A DNA stretch of 64,000 bases from JAHBXE01 sp044222195 (GCA_044222195.1 JBGANS010000011.1:1-64000), one strand, 5' to 3'; numbered from the stretch's first letter, positions 52,719 through 61,408 are shown. Notes: generated by a model from the letters alone, not told the origin. Made by a program: numbers and translations.

Positions 52719-53344
52719 GGCGCCAGGGTCCCGATGTGATGCAGCCCACCCGCCACATGAACGCGAAGCTCCGAAGCGCCGTTGCAACGGGCGCGGTGGG
52801 GGCCGTTCTGGCACTGGCGGTCGTGATGGGGTGTTCCGTTACCAAGGGAAACTACAAGACGCTGAGTTTCTTCTTTGATGGCGTGCCGGACCCGGCGCTG
52901 ACCGACGGGACGGTATCGCGGGTGGAAGGCGGACAGGTGGTTTCGATGTCGCTGCACCGCCCGTACGCCGAAGAGAAGTGCGAGGCGTGCCACCGGACGC
53001 GTTACCGGCCGACCCGCAACGACTCGAGCATTTGCCTGCCGTGTCACGCTCCGGTCAAGGGCGAGCATTCGCACATGCACGGCGCTGTGGTGGCCGACGC
53101 ATGCCTCTGGTGCCACAACCCGCACGAATCGTCGCGGACTTTCCTGCTCCGCGATGTCGACCGCAAGGTGTGCGGCCAGTGCCACACGACGGCGATGCTG
53201 AACTCGACGCGCGTTCCGGAACACGCGGATGCGTCCAGGGGATGCCTGGAATGTCACTCGGGGCATGGGGGGTCGACCTCATTCATGCTCCGGGCCGGTG
53301 TGCGCGGAGCGCCGCAGCCGGGCGCTTCTCCGGAAGGGAGTTGA
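52715..53344 (+). CDS. pentahaem cytochrome c lipoprotein, 209 aa
   Basis: The signal segment NAKLRSAVATGAVGAVLALAVVMGC carries a lipobox, so the protein is lipid-anchored, probably to the outer membrane. Five CXXCH sites follow (CEACH, CLPCH, CLWCH, CGQCH, CLECH). The start at 52715 is set by the ATGA overlap with the NHL gene; ATG at 52757 would leave only the classical signal. Directly followed by the beta-barrel gene (9-bp gap), it is a candidate for the haem wire inside or next to the barrel. Confidence 0.88.
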   Translation: MRRQGPDVMQPTRHMNAKLRSAVATGAVGAVLALAVVMGCSVTKGNYKTLSFFFDGVPDPALTDGTVSRVEGGQVVSMSLHRPYAEEKCEACHRTRYRPTRNDSSICLPCHAPVKGEHSHMHGAVVADACLWCHNPHESSRTFLLRDVDRKVCGQCHTTAMLNSTRVPEHADASRGCLECHSGHGGSTSFMLRAGVRGAPQPGASPEGS

Positions 53345-53353
53345 GGCGACTCC

Positions 53354-55372
53354 ATGGGGCGCGAACCCGTCCTGATCGCCGTTCTCGCCGGTGGCCTGTG
53401 GGCGTCTGCAGCGCCGGGCCAGCCGCAGGGACAAGACGGCCCGGTGGTGGTGGGCGATCGGCGGGACAAGTGGAAGGCGTTCGAGCTCCGATCGATGAAG
53501 GCGGACTTCGAGTTTCTGGGACAGTACCGCAACGACCGACTCCGGCAGTCCGGCCAGGACACGATCGTGGAGCGGGAGAGCCTGCTGCGAGAGAGCCTGA
53601 ATCTCTCCAGTGAGGCGTCCATCGGGCACAAGAACCTGATCGACCTGTTTGGCTCGGTCCAGTTCGGACTCGACAACCGGACGTTCGACGGCACCACACC
53701 CGGTTCCGAATCCAGCGATTGGACCTTTCTCAATCTGTACGACGCCCGGGCGCTGGTGCTCGGGAGCGGACGGGTGCCGACGACGATGTACGCCCGGCGC
53801 GAGCAGAACGTCTTCGACCAGGGATTCGGCGGGCGGGTCGACCAGACGATGCAGGAAGAGGGCGTCATCGTGCAGGTGCAGTCGGATGTCGCGCCGACCA
53901 CCCTGCAGTACTTTCATCGGCGGCAGGAGTTTGACAACGCCTTCGACATGGGCGGTGGGATTACGACTCAGGACACGTTCACAGGCCAGAGCGGGATCCG
54001 CATCAACTCGAACCAGCACCTGGATGTCAACTACACGTTTGACCGGGTCGAGGAGGAGCAGGGCGGGGCGCTCTTTGACTCGCTCGACCGGCACGATGCG
54101 AACATTGTGCACACGGTCGGATTTGGCCCCGAGGCGCACCGGCACGAGCTCCGTTCATCGCTGCGGTACTTCGACCAGAGCGGCCGGTTTGCCCAGCAGG
54201 ACCTGCGGTGGGATGAGCTCCTGGTGCTGCGCCACACCGACCGGCTGGAAACCAGGTATTCCGCCACGGTGGACGATCAGTCCCGGACGGGGCAGGACCA
54301 GCAGTTCTACCGGGGCGAGGCCTCGATCCGGCACCGCCTGTTCGACAGCCTGATTAGCACCGCGTCGGCCGGTGCCCAGCGCCTGTCCGGGCCCGAAGGG
54401 TTTACCAGTGACGACACCTTTGCCTCCGGGCACCTCGACTACACGAAGAGAGTGCCGCTGGGCCGGCTCAACGCGTCGGTCGGCGTGACGTACAACGCGC
54501 AGGACAACAGCGACCGTGGGTCCCCCGTTTCGGTGACGAACGAGCCGCAGGTGTTCAACGATCCGCTCCCGATCGTGCTTCAGCGGAGGAACGTGGTTCC
54601 GGGATCGATCGTTCTCCGGCCTCCCAGCGGGTTCCCGCCCTTTGTCGAGGGGCTTGACTACACGCTGCGGTTCTTTCCTGATCGTGTGGAGGTGAGCATT
54701 CCGGTGGGAAGCGCCATCCAGAGCGGGCAAACCGTCCTGGCCAACTACGTGATCGGGCCAGAGCCCGGGAACCAGATCGATTCCCTGGGCACGACGACCA
54801 GCGCCCGATACTCCCTGACCGAGGGGGCGCTGCGCGGGGCATCGGTGTACTCGATGTACCGAACGCTGGATCAGCAGGTGACGGCCCAGGACCCCAATCT
54901 CTTTGCGCTCGATGACTTCCGGGACCTGCTCCTGGGCGCGGAGTTTGAGCGCGGCGGGTTCGACGCCAAGTTTGAGCATGAGCGTCGATGGAGCGATCTC
55001 ACGCCCTTTGAGAGCGACCGGATCGAGGCCATGTACCGGTTGAACCTGGGGCGGGACTCCGTGGCGAGCATCGAGTACAGCCACGATTCCATCCGGTATC
55101 CCCTGGAGCACAACCGGTGGGATGTCGATCGCATCACCGGGCGGTGGGTGCAGCGGATCTCACCGCGGCTCGACTTCAATGCCCGGCTCGAGTACCGAAG
55201 TGAGAACGATCGGCTTCGCGGCGACACAGAGGGGTTCGATCAAATCCTGGGCGTGAACTGGCATCGGGGCCAGACGAGTATTTATTTCACCGTGCAGAAT
55301 GCATTCGTGAACGGTCCGGGATTTGAAAGGACGTCGCAGCTCTTTCAACTCGGGCTGAAGCGAGACTTCTGA
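53354..55372 (+). CDS. outer-membrane beta-barrel protein, porin component of a cytochrome conduit, 672 aa
   Basis: Signal peptide (MGREPVLIAVLAGGLWASAAPGQ), no CXXCH, and a long series of alternating hydrophobic/polar strands (HLDVNYTFDRVEEEQGGALF, RHELRSSLRYFDQSGRF, LETRYSATVDDQSR, DSVASIEYSHDSIRY, RLDFNARLEYRSENDRL) ending in the C-terminal Phe (LFQLGLKRDF) that the Bam machinery recognises. Size and lack of haem match the porin sheath of MtrB or OmbB type systems, though homology to either cannot be judged by eye. Flanked by two multihaem cytochrome genes in one operon. Confidence 0.87.
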   Translation: MGREPVLIAVLAGGLWASAAPGQPQGQDGPVVVGDRRDKWKAFELRSMKADFEFLGQYRNDRLRQSGQDTIVERESLLRESLNLSSEASIGHKNLIDLFGSVQFGLDNRTFDGTTPGSESSDWTFLNLYDARALVLGSGRVPTTMYARREQNVFDQGFGGRVDQTMQEEGVIVQVQSDVAPTTLQYFHRRQEFDNAFDMGGGITTQDTFTGQSGIRINSNQHLDVNYTFDRVEEEQGGALFDSLDRHDANIVHTVGFGPEAHRHELRSSLRYFDQSGRFAQQDLRWDELLVLRHTDRLETRYSATVDDQSRTGQDQQFYRGEASIRHRLFDSLISTASAGAQRLSGPEGFTSDDTFASGHLDYTKRVPLGRLNASVGVTYNAQDNSDRGSPVSVTNEPQVFNDPLPIVLQRRNVVPGSIVLRPPSGFPPFVEGLDYTLRFFPDRVEVSIPVGSAIQSGQTVLANYVIGPEPGNQIDSLGTTTSARYSLTEGALRGASVYSMYRTLDQQVTAQDPNLFALDDFRDLLLGAEFERGGFDAKFEHERRWSDLTPFESDRIEAMYRLNLGRDSVASIEYSHDSIRYPLEHNRWDVDRITGRWVQRISPRLDFNARLEYRSENDRLRGDTEGFDQILGVNWHRGQTSIYFTVQNAFVNGPGFERTSQLFQLGLKRDF

Positions 55373-55384
55373 AAGGCGTTGAGC

Positions 55385-56446
55385 ATGGATCGACAGCCTT
55401 CCAATCGCGACCGCCGGGCTTGGGCGTGGGGATGCATCGCCATGGCCTTGCTGGTCGGCCTTTGCGGGTGCGGGCGGGCCGCCGGTGTGCTCTTCGAACC
55501 CGGGCCCGGTGCGCCGTTCTGGCCCGCCGCCCCGGAGCGCGCCCGCATCAGGTACCTCGGCGAGTTGCGGACCGACGCCGACCTGCACGCGGGGCGAAGG
55601 GCCGGCCAGCGGCTGGGAGAGTTCCTGTTTGGCAAGGAGGATTCAAAGGCGATGCTGAGCCCGATGTCGGTGTCGACGATCGGCTCGCGGGTCTTTGTTG
55701 CCGACAGCAACGGACAAGTGGTGCACGTATTTGATCTGGATTTGCGCCGTTACCAGCAGTGGCGACCCGGGCACGGACAGCGCGCGTTCGCCATGCCCGT
55801 GGCGGTCGCGGCCGAAGTCGGCGGAGGCGTGCTCGTGTCCGATTCGGTCGCCGGGCAGGTATTCCGTTTCAACGCTTCGGGTGCATGCACGGGCGTGATA
55901 GGGGCGGGAAGCCTGCAGCGCCCCTGCGGGATCCTGATCCGGGGAGATCGGGTTCTGGTCGTTGACTCCGCCGCGCACCAGATCGTCGTGTTCGATCGCG
56001 AGGGACGCGAGGAGAAGCGTGTGGGGCAGCGCGGCGTTCACCCGGGCGAGTTCAACTTTCCCACCAGTCTCACGGCAAACGCAGGCGGGCGGGTGTACGT
56101 GAGCGACACACTGAACTTTCGTGTGCAGGTCCTCGACCCGGATCTGCGGCCGCTGCGGGTGATCGGGAAGAAGGGGGATGTGCCGGGAACGTTCGGTCAG
56201 CCCAAGGGTGTCGCCGTGGACGGGGATGGCCATCTCTTTGTTGTGGATGCGAACTTTGAGGCGGTCCAGGTGTTCGACGATGCGGGTCAACTGCTGCTGT
56301 CGTTCGGGAGCGAGGGGCGTGGGGCCGGGCAGTTCTGGCTGCCGTCGGGGATCTGTATCGATGGCACGGGCCGGGTCTTCATCGCCGACGTGTACAACCG
56401 GCGAGTGCAGGTGTTCCAGTATGTTGCGGAGGACTCTCCATCATGA
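55385..56446 (+). CDS. NHL-repeat lipoprotein, second copy in the conduit operon, 353 aa
   Basis: ATG at 55385 with AAAGG 9 nt upstream. Lipoprotein signal (AWGCIAMALLVGLCGC). NHL blades cover residues 95-345 (MSVSTIGSRVFVADSNGQVVHVFDL, RPCGILIRGDRVLVVDSAAHQIVVFD, FPTSLTANAGGRVYVSDTLNFRVQVLD, QPKGVAVDGDGHLFVVDANFEAVQVFD, LPSGICIDGTGRVFIADVYNRRVQVFQ). It resembles the first NHL protein of the operon in layout. The end overlaps the 12-haem gene by ATGA. Probably a scaffold facing the periplasm or surface. Confidence 0.9.
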   Translation: MDRQPSNRDRRAWAWGCIAMALLVGLCGCGRAAGVLFEPGPGAPFWPAAPERARIRYLGELRTDADLHAGRRAGQRLGEFLFGKEDSKAMLSPMSVSTIGSRVFVADSNGQVVHVFDLDLRRYQQWRPGHGQRAFAMPVAVAAEVGGGVLVSDSVAGQVFRFNASGACTGVIGAGSLQRPCGILIRGDRVLVVDSAAHQIVVFDREGREEKRVGQRGVHPGEFNFPTSLTANAGGRVYVSDTLNFRVQVLDPDLRPLRVIGKKGDVPGTFGQPKGVAVDGDGHLFVVDANFEAVQVFDDAGQLLLSFGSEGRGAGQFWLPSGICIDGTGRVFIADVYNRRVQVFQYVAEDSPS

Positions 56447-58101
56447 CGCGAGCCTTGATGATCGTGACGGTCGGGCTGGTGACGGGGGCGGCCGCGGCGC
56501 AGCCGGCGAGCATCGTCGCGAGCCCGCACAACCTGTCGGCGGGGGGGCCGGGGCCGATCCGGGCGACAATGGAGAGCGAAGTGTGCATCTTCTGCCACGC
56601 GCCGCACAATGCTTCGCCGGCGCGGCCGTTATGGAATCGCTTTGATACGCGAGAGTCGTACACGATCTACATGAGCCGGGCGCTCGATGCGCTCCCGGGG
56701 CAGCCAACGGGCGCCTCGAAGCTGTGCCTGTCGTGCCACGACGGGACCATCGCGATGGGGAGCGTGATCTCGCGCGAGTCGCCGATCCAGATCACCGGCG
56801 GCATCACGACGCTGCCCCCGGGCGCCTCACATATCGGGACCGACCTGCGTGACGATCATCCCATCTCCTTTCGATTCGACAGCGCGCTGACGGCGAAGGA
56901 CCACAAGCTTCACAGCCCGGCGTCGCTCCCTCCGGAGCTCCGGCTGGACGCCAACTCGGAGCTTCAGTGCACGACCTGCCACGACGCTCACAACAACTCG
57001 CTGGGCGGGTTCCTGGTCCGGAGAAATGAGTCCTCACAGTTGTGTGTGACTTGCCATACTGTTGGTTCGACGACCGTGTCCGGGCATCAGCAGTGCGCGG
57101 CGTGTCACCAGCCGCACTCGTCCCCCAGCGGTCCCTACCTGCTCAAGCGGCAGACGATTACGGACACGTGCGTCGCGTGCCACGACGGCCAGACGGTGGG
57201 GGCCGCCAATGTTGCCACGGACCTCAAGAAGTACTCGGTGCATGACACGAGGAGCCCCGTTGACCCGCCCGATCCGCAGCTCTCGCACACGACGTGCACG
57301 AGCTGCCACGATCCCCACACCATGGGGCACGGCTCGGCCCAGGCGCCGACGATCCAGCCCAGCCTCGGGCGGATCACGGGCGTGAATGCTTCGGGGTCGC
57401 CCGTGGCGAATGCGGCGCTTGAGTGTGAAGTCTGTTTCAAGTGCCACGCCGAAGGCTCGGTGGTCGTGTCTGCGGTTCCACGGCGGATCGCTCAGAACAA
57501 CACCCGCCTCGAGTTCAGTCCTTCGGCGGTGTCGTTCCACCCCGTGGAAAGCGCGGGAAAGAACCAACAGGTCCCGAGTCTGCGGCCAGGGTGGACCGAG
57601 TCGAGCACTCTGTACTGTTCGAGTTGTCACGCCTCTGAGTCGAGCACCGGCGCTGGCGGGTCAGGTGCCGCCGGGGTCCACGGGTCGAGTTTCAAGCCAC
57701 TGCTCGCGGCCCGGTACGAAACCGCGGATCGAACGTCGGAGAGCGCCGCCGCGTACGCGCTCTGTTACCGGTGTCACGACCGCGCGAGCATTCTGGACGG
57801 GGCGTCATTTCCCGGGCATCGCAAGCACATCGTCGAAGAGCGGACGTCGTGCGCGGCGTGCCACGACTCTCACGGCATCTCGTCGAGCCAGGGCAACAGC
57901 GTCAACAACAGCAACCTGATCAACTTTGACACGAGCGTGGTGCTGCCGGATCCGGTGACCGGACGGCTCGAGTTTCGCGATGGCGGTTTATTCTCGGGCG
58001 AGTGTTTCTTGAGTTGTCACGGCGTCGCGCACTCTCCCAAGAGATACCCTGAAGGCGCTCGGCCGGGTTTCCTGCCGGCCGGGGGGCCTTCGCGTCGTTG
58101 A
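56443..58101 (+). CDS. secreted 12-haem cytochrome c, terminal component of the conduit operon, 552 aa
   Basis: Signal peptide (MTRALMIVTVGLVTGAAAAQ), then 11 CXXCH motifs and a final CX3CH (CFLSCH). The order includes doubled motifs (CTTCHDAHNNSLGGFLVRRNESSQLCVTCH, CAACHQPHSSPSGPYLLKRQ). No lipid anchor is seen, so if it faces outward it must be held by the barrel or another protein. The first 160 residues parallel the tetrahaem protein at 50674. It is likely the large electron-transfer end of the porin-cytochrome complex. Confidence 0.9.
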   Translation: MTRALMIVTVGLVTGAAAAQPASIVASPHNLSAGGPGPIRATMESEVCIFCHAPHNASPARPLWNRFDTRESYTIYMSRALDALPGQPTGASKLCLSCHDGTIAMGSVISRESPIQITGGITTLPPGASHIGTDLRDDHPISFRFDSALTAKDHKLHSPASLPPELRLDANSELQCTTCHDAHNNSLGGFLVRRNESSQLCVTCHTVGSTTVSGHQQCAACHQPHSSPSGPYLLKRQTITDTCVACHDGQTVGAANVATDLKKYSVHDTRSPVDPPDPQLSHTTCTSCHDPHTMGHGSAQAPTIQPSLGRITGVNASGSPVANAALECEVCFKCHAEGSVVVSAVPRRIAQNNTRLEFSPSAVSFHPVESAGKNQQVPSLRPGWTESSTLYCSSCHASESSTGAGGSGAAGVHGSSFKPLLAARYETADRTSESAAAYALCYRCHDRASILDGASFPGHRKHIVEERTSCAACHDSHGISSSQGNSVNNSNLINFDTSVVLPDPVTGRLEFRDGGLFSGECFLSCHGVAHSPKRYPEGARPGFLPAGGPSRR

Positions 58102-58287
58102 CCTGGCCCGTCGAACGCGGTCGGGCTTTGCCAGGTATTCTCACTTGCGGGAAAGCATTTGAACAGGTGTTCCGGGTTTTGAGAAATCTGTCGCCTGTGA
58201 ACTGGGCAAACGCCCCAACCCGTGAGCAGGCCGAGGCACGAGCTTTGCATCGCGACAGATCATCAAGCAGTCCTTGGGAGACGCACC
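58102..58287. other. 186-bp intergenic region with weak hairpin and sigma-54 promoter
   Basis: ACCTGGC (58101-58107) and GCCAGGT (58130-58136) can form a 7-bp stem with a large loop, a weak terminator at best. GAACAGGTGTTC (58161-58172) is a near-palindrome about 65 bp upstream of the -24 element and could bind the activator. The promoter itself is listed separately. Confidence 0.5.
58233..58250 (+). promoter_or_regulatory. sigma-54 (-24/-12) promoter of the NTF2-like / response regulator / kinase-like operon
   Basis: GAGGCACGAGCTTTGCAT agrees with TGGCACG-N4-TTGCAT apart from the first base; GG (58235-58236) and GC (58247-58248) are 12 nt apart. Start predicted near 58260, 28 nt before the ATG with GGGAG as ribosome-binding site. 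Since the operon includes a sigma-54 activator, autoregulation is likely. Confidence 0.85.
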
Positions 58288-58899
58288 ATGAAGAAGATCG
58301 CCGCGGCGATTCTGGTTCTGGGAGGGTACCTCGCCCTGGCGATGGGGCAGCCCGCCGATCCGGCGAAGCAGCCCAAGCCGGCCCTCCCGCCGGGACACCC
58401 GGGAGCGCCTGTGCCTCCGGCCTGGCCCAAGGCCAATCCGGAGGACGTGAAGTCTGTGGAAGCGATCCTGGCCGCGATGTATCAATCGACGGGCGGCGCT
58501 CCGGGCCAGCCGCGCCAATGGGATCGTTACAAGTCCCTCTTCGCGCCTGATGCGAGGCTGATCGCGGCGCGCCCGGGTGCCGAGGGCGGCGCGACGGCGA
58601 TGTTCTTGACGGTCGGCAACTTCATCGACATGAACCGGGTGTACTTTGAGAAGGGCGGCTTTTTGGACACGCAAGTGGCCCAGCGCGTGGAGACGTTCGG
58701 CAACATCGCTCACGTGTGGAGCACGTACGAGTCTCGTCACAAGGCGGACGATGCGGCGCCGTACATCCGCGGGATCAACAGCGTGCAGCTGCTGAGAGAC
58801 GGCGGGCGATGGTGGATCGTGAATCTCTTCTGGGACTTTGAGCGGGAAGATACAAAGATTCCCGACAAGTACCTCAAAGGGGCCGCGAACCAGCCATGA
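58288..58899 (+). CDS. exported NTF2/SnoaL-like protein, 203 aa
   Basis: Signal peptide MKKIAAAILVLGGYLALAMGQ, a Pro-rich linker, then a cone-fold domain (EAILAAMYQSTGGAPGQPRQWDRYKSLFAPDARLIAAR...FGNIAHVWSTYESRHKADDAAPYIRGINSVQLLRDGGRWWIVNLFWDFE) typical of SnoaL/NTF2-like proteins. GGGAG at 58276-58280 fixes the start. It overlaps the response regulator gene by ATGA and is the first gene after a sigma-54 promoter, so it may be a periplasmic sensor partner; no ligand can be named. Confidence 0.88.
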   Translation: MKKIAAAILVLGGYLALAMGQPADPAKQPKPALPPGHPGAPVPPAWPKANPEDVKSVEAILAAMYQSTGGAPGQPRQWDRYKSLFAPDARLIAARPGAEGGATAMFLTVGNFIDMNRVYFEKGGFLDTQVAQRVETFGNIAHVWSTYESRHKADDAAPYIRGINSVQLLRDGGRWWIVNLFWDFEREDTKIPDKYLKGAANQP

Positions 58900-60287
58900 G
58901 CGAGGAACCACGCAAGAACACGGCGATTCTCCTGGTCGAAGATGAGCGGCTCCTGCGGGAGTCGCTCTCGCAGCTTCTGACCGAAGAAGGTTTCCAGGTG
59001 TGCCAGGCCGACACGGGGACCGCGGGGTACGAGGCGGCGCTGGCCAGCCCGTTCGATCTGGTGCTTACGGACATCCGCATGCCCGGGATGGACGGGCTCG
59101 CGCTGCTGGAGAAGCTCCAGCACCTGTGCCCGCAGACACCCGTCATCATCATCACGGGCTTTGGCACGGTGGAGAGCGCCGTGACGGCGATGCGTGCCGG
59201 GGCGGCGGACTACCTGCTCAAGCCGGTGCAGTTCGAGGATGTCCTGGTTCGGGTGAGACGGGCGCTCGAGGTGGGAGAGATGCGCCGCGACCGGAGGATC
59301 ATGACCGAGCAGCTGGCGGCCCAGAGCAAGTTCCACAACTTGATCGGGGAATCGCCGTCGATCGCCAAGCTGTTCGACCTGGCGAAAAAGCTCTCGTCCG
59401 TCCGGAGCAGCGTGCTGATCGTCGGCGAATCCGGCACGGGCAAGGAGCTCTTCGCCCGGGCGATCCACTACAACGGCGTGACGCGGGACAAGCCCTTCAT
59501 CGCGGTCAACTGCGGCGCGATTCCGGAAAGCCTGATCGAGTCCGAGCTCTTCGGGCATCGCAAGGGCGCGTTCACCGGAGCGATCAAGGAACGCATCGGG
59601 TACTTCGAGGCGGCCAACGGCGGAACGCTGTTCCTTGATGAGATTTCGACACTCCCGCTGGCCGTGCAGAGCTCGCTGCTCCGGGTCCTGGAGGAACGGG
59701 TCGTCGTGCCCGTGGGCGACACGCGTCCGCGCCCGGTGGATGTTCGCATCATCGCGGCGTCAAACCAGGACCTGCAGGTGCTGTGCCGCGAGGGGAAGTT
59801 CCGTGAAGACCTTCTCTACCGCCTGGACGTCGTCCGGCTTCAGCTTCCATCGCTCCGGCAGCGGAGGCAGGACATACCGCTGCTGGCCCATCACTTTCTG
59901 GACAAGTACACGCGCGAGATGAGCAAGAACGTGACCGGGATCACCAACGCCGCGATGCGGGCTCTGCTCGGTCACGAGTGGCGTGGCAATGTACGGGAGC
60001 TGGAGAACGTCATCGAGCGCGCGGTGATCTTCGCCGAGAGCCGGGAGATTGACGTTTCGGATCTTCCGTTCCAGGCGCCGGAGTCGGGCCCGGATATCGG
60101 GGAGGATCTCAAGCAGGCTCTGACGCAGTTTGAGCGCCAGCACATCATCTACAGCCTCCGGCGTCACCGGTACGACAAGGCCGAGACGGCGCGGCACCTG
60201 GGAATCGGGGTTTCGAGTCTCTACCGGAAGCTGGAGGAAATGGCGATTCCGAAGGACCTCGAGGAACAGGAACGGGGGGAACATTGA
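58896..60287 (+). CDS. NtrC-family sigma-54-dependent response regulator, 463 aa
   Basis: Receiver domain (residues 10-125) with acidic pocket Glu15/Asp16, phosphorylation site Asp59 (LTDIRMPGMDG) and Lys109. AAA+ activator domain with Walker A GESGTGKE (177-184), the sigma-54 contact loop GAFTGA (224-229), Walker B GTLFLDE and the arginine-finger region. C-terminal Fis-type helix-turn-helix (KAETARHLGIGVSSLYRKLEEM). It opens sigma-54 promoters when phosphorylated. Four such promoter matches precede units in the surrounding respiratory island, making this the obvious candidate activator. Confidence 0.96.
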   Translation: MSEEPRKNTAILLVEDERLLRESLSQLLTEEGFQVCQADTGTAGYEAALASPFDLVLTDIRMPGMDGLALLEKLQHLCPQTPVIIITGFGTVESAVTAMRAGAADYLLKPVQFEDVLVRVRRALEVGEMRRDRRIMTEQLAAQSKFHNLIGESPSIAKLFDLAKKLSSVRSSVLIVGESGTGKELFARAIHYNGVTRDKPFIAVNCGAIPESLIESELFGHRKGAFTGAIKERIGYFEAANGGTLFLDEISTLPLAVQSSLLRVLEERVVVPVGDTRPRPVDVRIIAASNQDLQVLCREGKFREDLLYRLDVVRLQLPSLRQRRQDIPLLAHHFLDKYTREMSKNVTGITNAAMRALLGHEWRGNVRELENVIERAVIFAESREIDVSDLPFQAPESGPDIGEDLKQALTQFERQHIIYSLRRHRYDKAETARHLGIGVSSLYRKLEEMAIPKDLEEQERGEH

Positions 60288-60357
60288 CGGGCTCTGGCCC
60301 GGAGTTTGCAAGGAGTCCTGACGAGCCCGCCATGTGCGGGGCGCGAAAGGGACGGGA

Positions 60358-61368
60358 ATGCTCCGGAGGAAACTCCTCACTCGCATCGGATTGCTCATCA
60401 TCGCGTTCATGACGGGCGCGGTCGTGGCGATCTACCTGCTCCAGGGCACCCTCGCACAGATCGACAAGACCAATCAGGACGCCGTGGTTCTCATCGGCGG
60501 AGTCCAGTCCGTCGGCGGCGCGATTGCAAGTATCCAGGCGGCGCGCGAACGCCATGAAACCGGTGCCAACATCGACTCGGTCACGGATGGGATGACCCGG
60601 GCGATGAAAGACATCGGGATGCACGACGCGACGCGTGATCCGCAGTCGCCGGCGGGGGCGGCGTATGCCAGGCTCCGCGAGGCGCTGGAAGAGTTTGCAC
60701 CAGCGGGCGACCGTTCGGCGGCGCCGCAGGCGCATCAGGCTCTCGCCCCGGGCGTTGCGGCACAAACGGCTGTCCAGAGTCTGAGCGAGGCCCTCCGCAC
60801 GTATGTGGCGATGGAGCAGACGAACCTGGGACGATCCTTTCGTGCGCTGGTGCTCGGGTTGACTCTCGCGGCACTGGTGATGGTCAATGTCGCGATCGTC
60901 GTGCTGCTCCGGACCGCGCAGGTGGTTCTCAAGCCAGTCGCGGCCCTTGTGGAGGGGAGCCGGGAGCTGGCGGCGGAACGATTCAGTCATCGGGTGGTGG
61001 TGGATCAGGAGGACGAGTTTCAAGAGCTTGCCCACGCGTACAACAGACTTGCGGGGCAGCTCGAGGCCAACGAGGAACGCAAAGCCGAGGCGCTCCGGCA
61101 CCTCGCGGTGACGCTCAATCACGACCTGAACAACGCCATGGCGGTCATCGAGTTGCAGCTCGGCCTTCTGGATCGGCGCACCGGCAGCAACCCGACGCTC
61201 GGGCTCCATCTCAACGAAATACGTTCGCACCTGTCGCAGATGTCGGACACGGTGGCGTCGCTCAAGCACATCAGGCGGGTGGTGCTGACGGAGTACGTGC
61301 CGGGCCAGGCGATGCTCGACCTGCCCCGATCGGTTGAGCCGCCGCCACCGTCGGAGCACGCCGCGTGA
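60358..61368 (+). CDS. histidine-kinase-like sensor lacking the ATPase domain, 336 aa
   Basis: Two transmembrane helices (10-30 and 161-187) enclose a periplasmic helical sensor, followed by a HAMP linker (LKPVAALVEGSRELAAERFSHRV) and an H-box-like helix (RHLAVTLNHDLNNAMAVIELQLGLL) with His255. The protein ends about 80 residues later; N, G1 and G2 boxes of the HATPase domain are missing. It therefore cannot autophosphorylate alone; it may be phosphorylated by another kinase, act as a phosphatase, or hand over a signal. ATG at 60358 is preceded by GAAAGGGACGGGA. It follows the response regulator by 70 bp. Confidence 0.88.
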   Translation: MLRRKLLTRIGLLIIAFMTGAVVAIYLLQGTLAQIDKTNQDAVVLIGGVQSVGGAIASIQAARERHETGANIDSVTDGMTRAMKDIGMHDATRDPQSPAGAAYARLREALEEFAPAGDRSAAPQAHQALAPGVAAQTAVQSLSEALRTYVAMEQTNLGRSFRALVLGLTLAALVMVNVAIVVLLRTAQVVLKPVAALVEGSRELAAERFSHRVVVDQEDEFQELAHAYNRLAGQLEANEERKAEALRHLAVTLNHDLNNAMAVIELQLGLLDRRTGSNPTLGLHLNEIRSHLSQMSDTVASLKHIRRVVLTEYVPGQAMLDLPRSVEPPPPSEHAA

Positions 61369-61408
61369 AACGCACAATCGGACGCCACTGGGCCCGTGGG
61401 AGACGCTC

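Noticed and set aside
58101..58136. Hairpin after the 12-haem gene as a terminator
   Set aside because: Only 7 bp with a 22-nt loop and no T-run; too weak to call.
49484..58184. Similar GGGTTT(T/C)TTGA stretches near three sigma-54 sites (49487, 50531 and 58174)
   Set aside because: Distances and orientation relative to the promoters vary and the motif is short; no convincing shared enhancer could be defined by eye.
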